Source of the DNA: Cliona cf. orientalis
Taxonomy: Eukaryota > Porifera > Demospongiae > Clionaida > Clionaidae
Reading direction: 5' to 3'
NCBI GenBank assembly: GCA_963930775.1
Contig: OZ005693.1
Coordinates: forward strand, 2,356,001-2,420,000
DNA length: 64,000 nt
Part shown: positions 1 to 10,800 of the stretch, one piece after another
Position numbering within the stretch: the first letter of the stretch is position 1
Layout: each line of letters starts with the position of its first letter
Notes under the pieces: generated by a model
The model's database searches: none
What the model saw: the letters and a program-made list of their open reading frames with translations, nothing else
What the model was told of the DNA's origin: nothing
Made by a program: the position numbers and the translations under genes

Positions 1-746
1 GCTTGGGGTGCTCAAGCACCTCCCCACCCCCCCCCCCCCCCTCCAGCCAAGACAACGTACAGGCTTCTATAGACCTTTTCAGCGCGCGCGCGCGGAGGAA
101 TGTTAATTAAAGTATACTAGACCATAGATAAAGGCAACGCGTAAACGAACCATGCGGAAGTGCCCGCCTACTGGTGGGCAAGGATTGAGCCCTGTTCTTG
201 CTCAGCTGGCCCGTGTTTATCTGGATTTCATGAACTGTGATGGTCAACGCTTGCTGTGATGTTGGATGCAACAGCAGGGTGGGCAAGGAAGCTGGCCTGT
301 GTTTCTTTCACCTCCCCCTAAACAAAAAGAGCGGTGTGAAAAATGGACAGCAGCCTTGAGAGGAAAAACTGGGCGCCAAACGAGCATACTCGTGTATGTA
401 ACATAGACTTTACTACAGGTAAGGACGTCTGAGTGTGCTGCGAGATCAAAAAATGAGTGGTAAAGTCATGGGAAGGGGTGTTCATCCATATCTCAGCCAA
501 TCATAGCTACCTTCCATGTTTTGTAAGAAAAGGAAAGGGGAGCAAATCATCTTTAATGTTAACTCTACTTGTGTTACAGTGAGTAATGGGGGGGAGGGGG
601 GTCTGAATTCAACATCTGCATGTTTGAAGATGCTCCCCATGACTATTATCCATGTGTTTGCATGCTTTACATCAGGGATATGTGCCTTTCAAGGTGTCGA
701 GGAGGGAGGGTGTCAGATAAGATACCAACATAAGAGATTGTTTTTC

Positions 747-774
747 TCTATCTCTCTCTCTCTCCGCCCCCCCC

Positions 775-839
<65 letters not shown>

Positions 840-908
840 CCCTCTCCCTCTCCCTCTCCCTCTCCCTCTCCCTCTCTCTCTCTCTCTCTTTCCCTCTCTC
901 TCTCTCTT
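747..908. repeat. Pyrimidine (CT)n / (CCCTCT)n microsatellite
   Basis: A long CT dinucleotide run is interrupted by a C-rich block near 765-780 and by a CCCTCT hexanucleotide stretch at about 833-872. Both strands are open across it only because of the repeat composition (SLSLSL / RERERE), so no gene is called here. Confidence 0.95.
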
Positions 909-1418
909 AGAACCTGGAGATGCAATCCTCACAGACCAAGGTTTCACAATTCAAGTTGGAACATCCCAACAGCTATCCAGGGTGCGTATCCATGTCGAGT
1001 TAGTGATTGGCTTAATAAAGAATAAGGGACAAAATACTCAAAGGGAGCCTTACCCCGGATCAGCTAGTGACGTTGTTAACATAGCTAGATGAAATTCATA
1101 CTATTTGTGGTGCATTGACAAAATTATATATGTTATTTAGTAATGTGTCTAATTGTTATGTATGCACTGTGACATAACCATCTTCTTATTGATGTCCATC
1201 AATGGTGTCTACATGTAGGCCTACATGTACTTCAATCATACTGTAGAGGTTGTCTTATGCATGTGGTTATGAAGATCCATCCTACTGCACACATCGATCA
1301 TGATATGATGTAGTAGTATGGGGGCAGTTTCACCAGTGAGAATGTGGATTGGGTATGTTTCACACAAGTCGAGTTTCTCTCACATCATTTGGCAAGAATA
1401 TCATCCCTCCTTATTCTT

Positions 1419-1691
1419 TCAATCTGCATACCCTTTGGCGTACATGTAAGTTGCGTTACTTTTGCCCCTGGACTTGGTAGTCCCTCTCAGTCCTAATCTG
1501 TGGAGAGCAAGTGGAGGATCATCAAGTATGTTCTTGACACAGAAAACGAACAACTTATACCCTGCCATACTGGTACAATGAGCAGTAATGACACGTCCAT
1601 GGTGTTGAACACAAGTCCAAGCTTGGTGTGCTTTAATAGGGGAATTATGGCTGGGGGTTGACTCCGGAGACAGAAAACGCCTTACTGACAA
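1419..1691 (-). pseudogene. SWIM zinc-finger protein fragment
   Basis: A 90-codon open stretch contains AWTCVQHHGRVITAHCTSMAG. This resembles the core of SWIM fingers (CxCx..CxH) in transposase-associated or YqaJ-associated proteins, where the second cysteine pair normally appears as CTCMAG. Here the second cysteine is a serine, and the following C-x-H segment is missing: MAG runs straight into YKLFVFCVKN. The finger could not bind zinc normally. It lies inside the inverted-repeat element at 69-2038 and is best read as the remains of that element's protein. The assignment rests on motif recognition alone. Confidence 0.5.
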
Positions 1692-2039
1692 CCCATACTC
1701 TCACTCCACGCGCATATCCACTCTTAAATCATTATTAGCTTCCATAATGGAATTTGTAGTAGCTGCTGATGTGTGTATCTGAATAAAATAGCCATATAGA
1801 TATGGCCGCGGATATTCAACAGGAGGCTACGAGATCATGTCATCAATGAATCTAGAGTAAGGGTCAGCTGGGTCCATCATGGCCAGCTTGGCTACGTAGC
1901 GTTCTCTGGTAACAAGCGATAGAGAGCGTACGTACTCCATGGCTAGTCCAAGTTGCCCACCAAGGGGAGGAGACTTCCTGTTCCGCCGTTTACGTGCAAT
2001 TAACATTCCTCAATACGCGCGGCTGAAAAGGTCTATAGA

Positions 2040-2315
2040 CATAGCTAGCTCTAGCACCCCCCTTCTAGTCAAAAACCTCGATCTAACATACATTTAGCTA
2101 TGAAATATGACTGATAAACCTGTCTGTAGGGACAAAAACTCGAGTTCCACTGATTTCTCCACGTTTTCTGTTTGTTGCCTCGCTTCGCGGCAATTAAGTG
2201 GGCGTGGTTTCGTAAAAAGGGGGCGTGGCCAAAATTCGCGCGCGCTTCGCGCGCAAATATTAACTTTAGCACCCCCCTTATTGGAGGCTCTGGATCCGCC
2301 CCTGATGACTGCTAG
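2040..2315. repeat. Dispersed repeat with CAGGGGCGGATCC-type end
   Basis: On the minus strand the right end reads CAGGGGCGGATCCAGAGCC (about 2295-2313). A C-run motif (TAGCACCCCCC) occurs at both sides, near 2053 and 2269. The interior includes the small hairpin GCGCGCGCTTCGCGCGC at about 2238-2254 and a GGGCGTGG motif. These are hallmarks of non-autonomous DNA elements; the 26.3-26.7 kb element has a related end (CAGGGGCGGAGAA). No coding content is seen. Confidence 0.45.
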
Positions 2316-3639
2316 CTTTGCTTATCTAAATGATTAATATTGTAAAAAGGGGACAAATATTAAATTGATTTAGTCGAATATCAAGATTTCCTTCTGTAGT
2401 GTTTACCAAAACATGACATTTCCTATACACATACTTGTCGGAGGATAGGGCAGAATTTTTGCTAACTTGAATGAAATAAGTAGAAAATTTGCTCTATCCT
2501 ATATATTTCCTACCCGCACAAAATCCATATTTTCGTCTAGTGACTAATTAATCCTTGGAACAGAAAATCAGAGTCGGTCGGGCCCACGCAACATAATACT
2601 AAATAGGCATGGCCTTACTAGAAATTTGCTATAGAACTAAACTCGATTATAAATACTAACAGTGAGTGGAGAGACTGGTACCCAGATTAAACGTACACTT
2701 GTAGATTTTAATATATTCTTAGTAGTATCAAAATTGGTGCGACCAGCTCCCCCAAGTATGAAAAAGGGGTGGAACTGAAAGATCGGCACCCTTCGGAAAC
2801 TGTACGCCTATTTGAACCGATCGAAGACATGTATGCACTGTAAACTTGAAAACAGACCATAAATTAAGCTTATTCATAGTTAACAGCTGCTATTTTAACT
2901 TACGAGGATCCCTATATATTTCAATTGATGGCTAGCTACTTGTCAGGCTGCATCAAGTTATCTCTATACTTCACGCGGAGGATAGTGACAGTGCTAGGTC
3001 TTTAGCTCTGATTTTCTTGACTGAGCTACTGGAACTGCTAGAAGAGCAGGAAGGCTCAAAGAATGAAGGCCTGCCAGAATCAGAGGTATTTGCTACCCAC
3101 AAGTATGGCCACCATTACCTATAATAGTAAGTATAGTATATAGTATAAACTATGTTTCAATAAAAAAAATCGTTAATAAATTATATAAGAGGAAATAATT
3201 TTTTTCTAATTAATTATTTATGGTGTGATGATCCAATTGCTTCTGCTGGGTGTTATGATTCTTATAGGACTACATGAAAAAATAATTCAGGGACATAAAC
3301 AGAAGGGAAGTTATAAGGGCTAGAGTGATGAGAGGTGCGGAAACAGCAAAGTTAATTGGGAAATTAAGAGTTAATAATGCACATGCGTCTGATATTAAAT
3401 GGTAGGGCGGACTTTTTGAAATGTATAGTCCGAATAATAGTCGGCTAGCACAATTATAGTGAAGTAATAATACGATGTGAACAATAATAGCTAATCTGTG
3501 TGCATACAAGGCCATAAAGGATAATAACAATACAGAAAGCCTATACTATATTATTATAATAATAAAAATGCCGTGACTCCAAAAATTAATTATTATAGAG
3601 TGATGTGTGTATAGTATAATAAACCTAATGTCTGTCAGA
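2316..3639. other. Non-coding spacer, partly duplicated elsewhere in the window
   Basis: No gene is recognised. About 2650-2940 (containing AGATCGGCACCCTTCGG and CTTACGAGGATC) is homologous to 24.95-25.16 kb, and more distantly to 17.83-18.1 and 44.73-45.0 kb. About 3380-3520 (GCATGCGTCTGA-like and GTGTGCATACAAGGCCATA) matches 25.2 and 25.7 kb. This spacer therefore belongs to the duplicated block lying 3' of the TK genes. Confidence 0.6.
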
Positions 3640-4039
3640 TTAGCTTGTAAGCAAGGTTTGTGATATCAACAGAAAGCTGGGTCTCTTTTCAGGCTTTCTC
3701 TGCCAGCAGGCCTTCATGATTCTAGCCACGGTGGGAGGGTAGTTTGGAGGGATGGGGAGGCGATGACCAGAGAGAACCTTGGAGAGCACCTGGACACTAT
3801 TGAGCTCAGCGTATAAGGCAGCTGGTTTGGGTAGTACATCTCCCAGAGCAGCACGCCAAAGCTCCACACGTCAGTGGCTGGAGAGAACTCTCTGTTGTCC
3901 AAGCTCTCAGGAGTCATCCATCGTATTGGCCAGGGCAGCTCAGTCGTCGCCTGGTAGATGATATTATCCTTGGGGATCTCATGCAGAAGATCTTTATATG
4001 TCTCACGGTCATCAACTATCACACTGCAAGCATCCAAAT
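3640..4039 (-). pseudogene. Tyrosine-kinase last-exon relic (TK1)
   Basis: Homologous to the last exons of TK2 (25866-26276) and TK3 (61476-61904), which encode DLAARN through the kinase C-terminus. It keeps the splice acceptor (AG before GATTTGGATGC at 4039) but is clearly broken. DLAARNV has become DLDACSV. A 12-nt in-frame deletion removes most of the DFG motif, so CK-V-ADFG-LLREI becomes YK-DLLHEI. A 2-nt insertion near 3815 (GTATAAGGC against GTATGGC) shifts the frame after NQLPY. APE has become TPE. The upstream exons for the glycine loop, catalytic lysine and HR of HRD are absent. It could still act as a 3' UTR or tail exon for the adjacent PH gene, but it cannot encode a working kinase. 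Confidence 0.88.
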
Positions 4040-4077
4040 CCTACATATAAGATTACATATGCACAATTATTGTGACT

Positions 4078-7000
4078 TTAATTTTTAGTTTTTTTTTCAC
4101 CTTTCACAATCCATACATACACCGAATGTTCTTGGTTACCGTGCATACTACTATCCCCATTTACACTGTCAGTGGAGAGACTCAGCTGTGATGGCCGCTG
4201 TCGGAAATTTGTAAGAGAAGCAGCTGATCCTGATGATGCTTTAGACATCGCTGGATCAGGTTTTGGTGGGCGTGGGGGTGGTGTTGTCACAACTCTTACA
4301 GCAGCTGTCTGCTCTGGAATGGGGCCATTTCCATTCTGAGGCTGGGTAGCAACTGTCCTCCTAAGCATATCGATGAGGTGTTCCATCTGGTCGGAGTTGA
4401 AGCGAGAGAGTCTTTTCAATGTCTTTGACACATCCATGGGACTCTCTGGGGAAGGGAGGGTGGGGTCAGATGATCTGGAGGATATCGGCTGGAGGAAACC
4501 AACTGATTGCATTAGTGTGTATTCTTCCTCCCTCAATCTATCCATTGACGACAGTTCTGGATTCAGCTTCATAGATACCGCAACTGTGCTGTTATTTTTT
4601 GTCAGGGTGCCGGTATTAGAATAGGTTGATGCAGGCTCTGGTGCAGGTTCAGGCATAGTGTCCTGAATGTAATCATACCCGGGATCGGACTCTTGTGATA
4701 ATGGTCTTGGTTTAGGCTCATCCCTATAATGATCCGCTTCTTTAGTGCGTGCTTCAGGATCGTCAGATACAAAAGCCTTTTCTATCACATAATAGGATGA
4801 GTCAGGAACTGTTACGGCTGGTGGCAGCGCTGGTATCTTTGTTTTGTCTGAGGCAAAAGCCGTAGCTACAGCAGTGGTTGGTTGTGGAGGGAGATAGCCG
4901 TATGCTCTGTTATTCTGCATCTTGGGGAAATCCGTTCCTTCACCACGATTGGGTGACACTGATTGGTTGCCTCGCTGTTGTACATGTATATGTGGTGATG
5001 TCACTAGCTGCTGGTGTGGATGCTGCATACTAGCAGTGTCGGGAGAAATGAGCGGTGTAAGGGCCTTCACCCAGCTGTCGCGCTCATCCTGAAAGTTTGT
5101 TTTAAAAAGCAATTCCTTAGTTATTATAAGCCATTACTTCACCAAATAGGCAATGGTTATACATACCTTTGACGAAGCAGTCAGTTTCAACTTTCCCTCT
5201 TTTCCCTTGGTAGTGATTTCAAAAGAGTTATTGTATTTACTTTTGTCTTGAGAGCTAGCACTAACATCAACAATATCGCTCAGTTTTACCTCCCCTTTCG
5301 CTTTCTAATGAAATTGCATACTTAAATTTGGAAAAATCATGTGCAATGAGATACTGACCTCTTCATAGTACACTAAGCTGGCTGTTGAGTCAGATGTGGT
5401 TGAAATCTTGAAAGTGTACTCTTTCTTGTTCACCATTCCCCTCCCTCTTAGACTCCGGGATCTGCGAAGAGAGCCCGTTCCTCCTCCTTTGGACAACGTC
5501 AGCTTACCAGGCACCCCAATCTACGTAGTTTGCATGATTTATTACACTGTTTGTCACAACCAGTAACGTTAACAAGCTAGAATGCCAGAAAATATACATA
5601 GACTGTCTACATGGAATAGTTTCTTATCATGCTATCAATAGTACTATACTATAGTAAACTTTCTCAAACGTCATGCATCCACTTTCTCCTCCCACATCAA
5701 GCATAATAACATCTTGACAGTGTGTATAAATCAATCCATGTAGAATAGGTTGGAGAACAACTCAAGTTGTACTAGTTGTTGAACAACTTTCAGTCTCCTT
5801 GATATCAAATTTTTTATCCGATGATCTTATATGATAAATTGAAAGCTCTACTAAATCATAATAATCGCTATTATGTGGATCAACACCTTGATAGGCTTAG
5901 ATAAACACTTAAGTTACACATGCAAAGTGTGGGTACACTGGTGTATGAATTAAGAACATAATATTATATGCATCCCCAGCTGGTGACGCTGCTGAATTTT
6001 ACAGAACTATCCCTGCTGTAATCAACAATGGTGATAGCCTAGCTCATATCATGTGTCCCCAAAAATGTACTGAAAAGGATAACTAACGTTCCTGACTTGT
6101 GTATGTGTTGGGAGGGTAAAATGCTATCTAAACTATTCCGATTACTCTAATGGGTCAGAAAATTGCTCATAGATTAGCTAATTACTTATTGTACCTTGAT
6201 CTTCTCCGCAGATTGATCTGGCATGAAATTAGTGGTGGTATTTGGCGGGGAATTTTCACCAACCAGCTGCAAGTACTCATGAGCTGTTTTCCCCTCGGGA
6301 CCTACGCTCATGTATGGTGATGGGGACGCGACAGATTCAGCTCGACTTTTGTGCATACTGGTATCAGCAAGCATCTTGACCAAATCGAGCTTACTCATGT
6401 GCTGGTAGTCGCGATAAAAATCATTCTGTGAGTTTTTGACAGTTTTTGACATTTCTTCGAGGTTTTCGAGCACCTGTAGAGCGCTAGGTCTCTCGTCAGT
6501 CATATTATCAAGACACCTCTCGATAATGTGGGTCAGTAGATGACGCTTGCCCAACTTTTGATGTAGGACGCTGATGTATTTCTCTCGTCGTTCAATCTCA
6601 CTTCTGGCACAGAGCTGTCTCTTACTTTCCTCCATGTAGGTAGCCGGTAGAAGATCCCTGGGAAACTCCTGAATGATAGTGTAGAGGGCTAGATGACCAT
6701 ATGAGAACATATCAATTGTGGAATCGTATCTTGCTCGTGTATGAACTGCCTCGGGTGGCATGTAAACTGCCGTTCCTGGCGTTTGAGTCATCGTCATAGC
6801 TACCGTGTCGGAGTCGATGATAAGAGCATTTCCAAGATCGGTGATCTTAGATTGCATGGCGAGGGTCAGAAGGATGTTACGAGTTGTCAGATCTCGATGA
6901 ATGATTTGTGGTTTGTGATTGTGAAGGTAGACAAGACCCTTAGCGGTATCACTGAGGATGGACACCTTGAGGGAGAGGGGAATGTCTTCTTTCTTTTTGT

Positions 7001-7400
7001 TACTCCCATCGAGAAGATCTTCGAGACTCATTGCAAGCTTCTCCATGACTAGTGTTGGGTGGGTGGCATTTGTGAAGATATGTAATCCAAGAAACTGTAC
7101 AATGTTTGGGTGTCGAACACTTGTCATGATTCGACACTCTTCCACAAACCGACTGATGACTCTGTCCACCCCCTGCGTCCTGGGATCGAGCAGTGAACTG
7201 TGTAGCTGTTTTGCGGCGCAGAGTGTGCCCTGGACGTAGAGCTCATCCACCACTCCAAATGATCCATTTCCCAGCCGTTTGCATTCAGCTGTCTGTCTCA
7301 CTCCTTTGAGTAGGAATGGCTCTAGCTCAGGGTATGCTGCCAGTTGCTGGGGAAAGTCAATCCTGCTCAGAGAGTGAATACTACTGAGTCTTGTTGCCAT
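4078..7400 (-). CDS. TKL-like kinase with PH domain and tyrosine-rich tail (TK1)
   Basis: Four exons join cleanly: 7400-6195, 5520-5359, 5304-5167 and 5088-4078, all phase 0, giving about 838 residues. Exon 1 is a complete kinase domain: glycine loop LGNGSFGVV (43-51), lysine in CAAK (64), HRDLTTRN (168-175), DLG instead of DFG (188-190) and MPPE (214-217). The GTAVYMPPE style is TKL-like. Exons 2-4 encode a PH domain (GVPGKLTLSKGG through DERDSWVKAL), then a Pro/Ser-rich tail. Candidate SH2-docking tyrosines are PYMSV, EYLQL, YGYLPP, SYYVIE and YDYIQD. A cytoplasmic or membrane-associated signalling kinase is inferred. No signal peptide or TM segment is seen. The 3' end may read through to the stop at 4078 or splice onto the kinase relic at 4039; a GTGTAT donor near 4116 would keep phase. 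Confidence 0.85.
5560..6194. repeat. Paralogous intron sequence shared with 29.6-30.15 kb
   Basis: The first intron of TK1 is nearly colinear with 29.59-30.15 kb beside TK2. Both contain TGTGTCCCCAAAAATGTACT, CATCCCCAGCTGGTGACG and GGTCAGAAAATTGCTCATAG. This shows the two kinase loci arose by duplicating a segment that extends through non-coding DNA. Confidence 0.85.
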
Positions 7401-7847
7401 TGTTGAGCGATGCAGTGTTAACGTTGCGCAGGGAGCTCGAACCTTTTGCTTGGTGAAGTTTTAGTAGTCAGTATTTCCGTTGCAGCGATAGTTGGTAGTG
7501 ATCATCGATGTGACCAGCGCATGCGCAATCAACCACCGTAGCCATGAAGAAATGCACCGAATAAAGCATAATCATAATAATTATTCTGAGACACATAGCT
7601 AGATGTTGGCATTCTAAGACTAATAAGAAAATTAAACTGGTACACATATTAAATTGTAGTAATAGTATACACAAAGCCTTGAGGGAAAGGGGGATTCTTG
7701 TGAAAAAAAATGATTGCATGGTTGAAAAAAAAAATTGGTTGGGGGATAATAATAATAATTTATACAACTAGCTATAGCTGAAGAGTAGGTACACAAAATA
7801 TATTATGGTGGACTGGATGATCAACATTGGTAGCTATATACATGCAT
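7401..7847 (-). promoter_or_regulatory. Intergenic region: TK1 upstream sequence and ANK1 downstream sequence
   Basis: A 447-bp gap between the TK1 start and the ANK1 stop must hold the TK1 promoter and the ANK1 terminator. About 7405-7520 (GTTGCGCA, then TATTTCCGTTGCAGCGAT, then GCATGCGCAATCAACC) is homologous to 31.39-31.41 plus 32.46-32.53 kb at TK2, where a 1-kb element is inserted in the middle. No defined TATA box or known operator could be assigned. Confidence 0.45.
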
Positions 7848-10800
7848 CTAATATCTAAAAAGGTATACAGTTTGAAGCTTCTGGTGGAGCTGCTTGAAGG
7901 TTGCACCTTCTGTTGAACTCCATTTCATTAACATACGCAGAGCCTGTTGCTCTTTTTTCTCTTTCTTGATCTCCTCTATTTCCCTTGCAGTGATGGAGAG
8001 GAGGGAGGCAACGGAAGGCCAGTGATCACCAACAACTCCAGCAAGGGACTGAAGAAAGCCATCGTCTGGCTTGTGATCGCCACCTTCAATTAACTTCTCT
8101 TGAAGTGTGATAGTTTCAACTGTAGTTAAAATGGAGCAATGAATCAAAGCACTCATTTAACGTAGCTACTGCTGTACAAATTTTATGGGTCAATTAGGAT
8201 AATAAATATCCTAGGTTGACTATACAAGATGAACATTATGTAGCTATAATTTTCATGGACAATCTGGCTGATTTATACACTGGTTTTATTATAAGTGAAG
8301 TTAACTGACTACGGGAGAGGTGGTGGTTGGAGCTATATTATACCTTGTTCTTTACAAATATTGTCTGCAGCAACATTCTGCTCAATCTCTTTGAGAGCTT
8401 TGACCAACAGCCACCAGCAAGCGGGACCTGGTGACTCCATCCATTTCACTATCATCTCTTCTTTCTTTGATGCGATATGTGCTTTGTCAGCATCAATTCC
8501 CCGCAAAATTTCATAGGGTAGTTGAAGGGCCATACCCAACCGTTCCCATTCTTGAATGACATCTTTTATGCATGATAAAACTTTGGATATATTCATTGGA
8601 AAATATAAACCTAGATAAAAGAAGAAAGGCAGCCATTACAATAATAAGTCTATCATAACTCAGGACTGAGGAGGGGCAGCTGCAGGGGAAGCAACTAAGT
8701 GATCTGATATAATAAATTAATATTACTGTAAATCTGGAAAATTTCGTTATTTCGTAGTCGATGGCGGCTACGAAAATTAATCTTACGAAAATTAGCATGC
8801 ACTATCAACGCTAATGCGGTAAGGGATCGTTCCTACGAAAAAATTTTTTACACGAAAATTTATCATACGAAAGTTTCTTTACACGAAAATTTCCAGATCT
8901 ACGGTATTATAGTTTGCTACAATACCACTGATAAGGTTATATACACCATTATTTTTTAGCTAAGTCTCAAAATCCCTGCTAGCTGTTTGTATCAACTGGG
9001 GCTGATATTTTTCATTGTAAGTAGCCTAGTCTCTGTTGAGAGCTTGGAGGGCTGGCCTGAGGACAAGGCCAGTTTTAAGCCCAATTGAGTTTCAAAATGC
9101 CTAAAATTAACACTCATACTTCATGCAGGAGGAGGCATATCCTATCTTCTATGCTCACCACTACAGCTGTATTATCAAGGGAGGAATAATGATTTAATGA
9201 GTGTAAAAATTAATGATAATCACATACCCCAAAAAGAATATTTCCTAAATATATCGAAGTAGGTTGAATCGAGAAATGTTCGTCCATTGACACTGACCAC
9301 TCCTTTCTTTCCTTTTTTGATAACACGTTCAATTTCAGCTATTTCAAACAGTTTATCCTCATTGTTAAAAGAAGATGTATCATCCGACTTTAGCAGAAAA
9401 TGGTAGAGTGAGACAGTGCTACAAAATTCAGCTTTGGCTTGCAAGGTCTTATTGATGATTTCACTCAATATACTTGCCCATTCTTTTGAATCTTGTTTTG
9501 ATTTTGTGATTACAACGATTCCTTTATTATTATTGACAACTTCAACAATACATTCCACTCCTTCCTCCATGAGCCAGCGGATTCCATTCTTCCATATGGT
9601 ACAACGACGATTTTGAGCTGAGATTTCATTGAATTCAGTTATGTTACAGTTTGCAATAGGCAGGGCAAAAGCAAATGCTAGTCTCAGTAGGAGCACGTGT
9701 AAAAATCGAGTTGGAAAATAATCAAACTTCCCTGTACATTTGGCATACCATCCAATGCTGAAGTTCAGTAGTGGATCATTGGGCCAATTGCTTTGCTCAC
9801 TATCTAACTTACATAATGCAGGAAAATAGAGCAGGGTTTTCTCAGGAGCACTGTTTGTCACTCCCAAGGTATCAAGTCCTACATCAGCACAAGTAAACTC
9901 TTGGCAGTACTGGAGTTGAACTAAACATTCTTTAGTGATGTGTTTTGGAAGTAGCCTAGCTAAGTAGCTTTCTGGGAGTATTCCCATATTAGCATATTGA
10001 GGGCCAGTTGAAGAGCTGAATACTTTCATAGCAGATTTTGAAAAGAGATTTTGATGCACTTCATGTGTCAGTGAAGATAGATCTAGTAATAAGAGGTAAT
10101 TTTCAAGCCTATCTCCACTCCGTCCAATCATCATCAATAAACCAATGTCATGAAGCTCCTTCACACTGGGAAGGAGTGAATCAGCTATGGTAGGTAAGCA
10201 TATATTGGTATCCTTGATATGGCTTAGTAGATCTTGAAATTTGCAAGCAACAACATTACTGAAGTCTTTTTCTAGCAATCCATGAAGCAGGGATGCCTCA
10301 TATGAAATGCTGCAAGGAGGTGTATCCTTAGAAATTTTCTGAAAAATACTTTCAATGCTTTTTGTTGAACGAGGTGAACGGTAGTTAGATGATACCACTT
10401 CAACAATATCGAATATTTCATCATAATATTGATTCTCATGGGCATGCAAATAATATTGTCTCATACTTTCGATTTTGATAGCACAGTCTGCCAAACTCAT
10501 ATAATCTGAATGGCTTAAGATAAGAATAATTTTCAGTCTGCATTGTCTGTTCAAAGCTTTACCATGATAGGCAACGAACGATAACCAGTAGCCAATCTCA
10601 TTGTGAATGGTCACGATGTCTTTCCTCATATCAGTAACAATAAAATAAACATTGCTTCCAACAGCAGAGCGGGAAACCATCTCAAGAATTGCTGCATGTG
10701 AGGAAAAATATTCTTGATCACCAGCAAAATCAAAGTATAATAGCCGTCCAGTCTCCTTGCTTTGGTGAACTGATGGAACTATCCCAGCTGTGTGAGGTGG

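Larger units (their letters stand above)
69..2038. mobile_element. Putative decayed DNA transposon with long terminal inverted repeats
   Basis: The sequences at 69-190 and about 1950-2038 are imperfect inverted repeats of each other. The outer part is CTATAGACCTTTTCAGC, followed by a CG-rich run, then GGAATGTTAATT, a CGTAAACG-like block and a TGGTGGGC block. The interior holds a pyrimidine microsatellite and a short coding relic resembling a SWIM zinc finger, both annotated separately. SWIM fingers occur in Mutator-like transposases, whose elements also have TIRs of about 100 bp, so a MULE-type relic is one reading. YqaJ-associated SWIM proteins are an alternative. No target-site duplication was recognised, so the boundaries are approximate. 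No intact transposase is visible. Confidence 0.5.

Noticed and set aside
516-1025. Long open frame with SLSLSL repeats (and RERERE on the other strand)
   Set aside because: Created by the CT microsatellite; no domain and no codon signal outside the repeat.
2985-3092. Coding-looking stretch (LALIFLTELLELLEEQEGSKNEG) on the plus strand before a GTATTT donor
   Set aside because: Short, no recognised family and no partner exon found; sits in a duplicated spacer without support.
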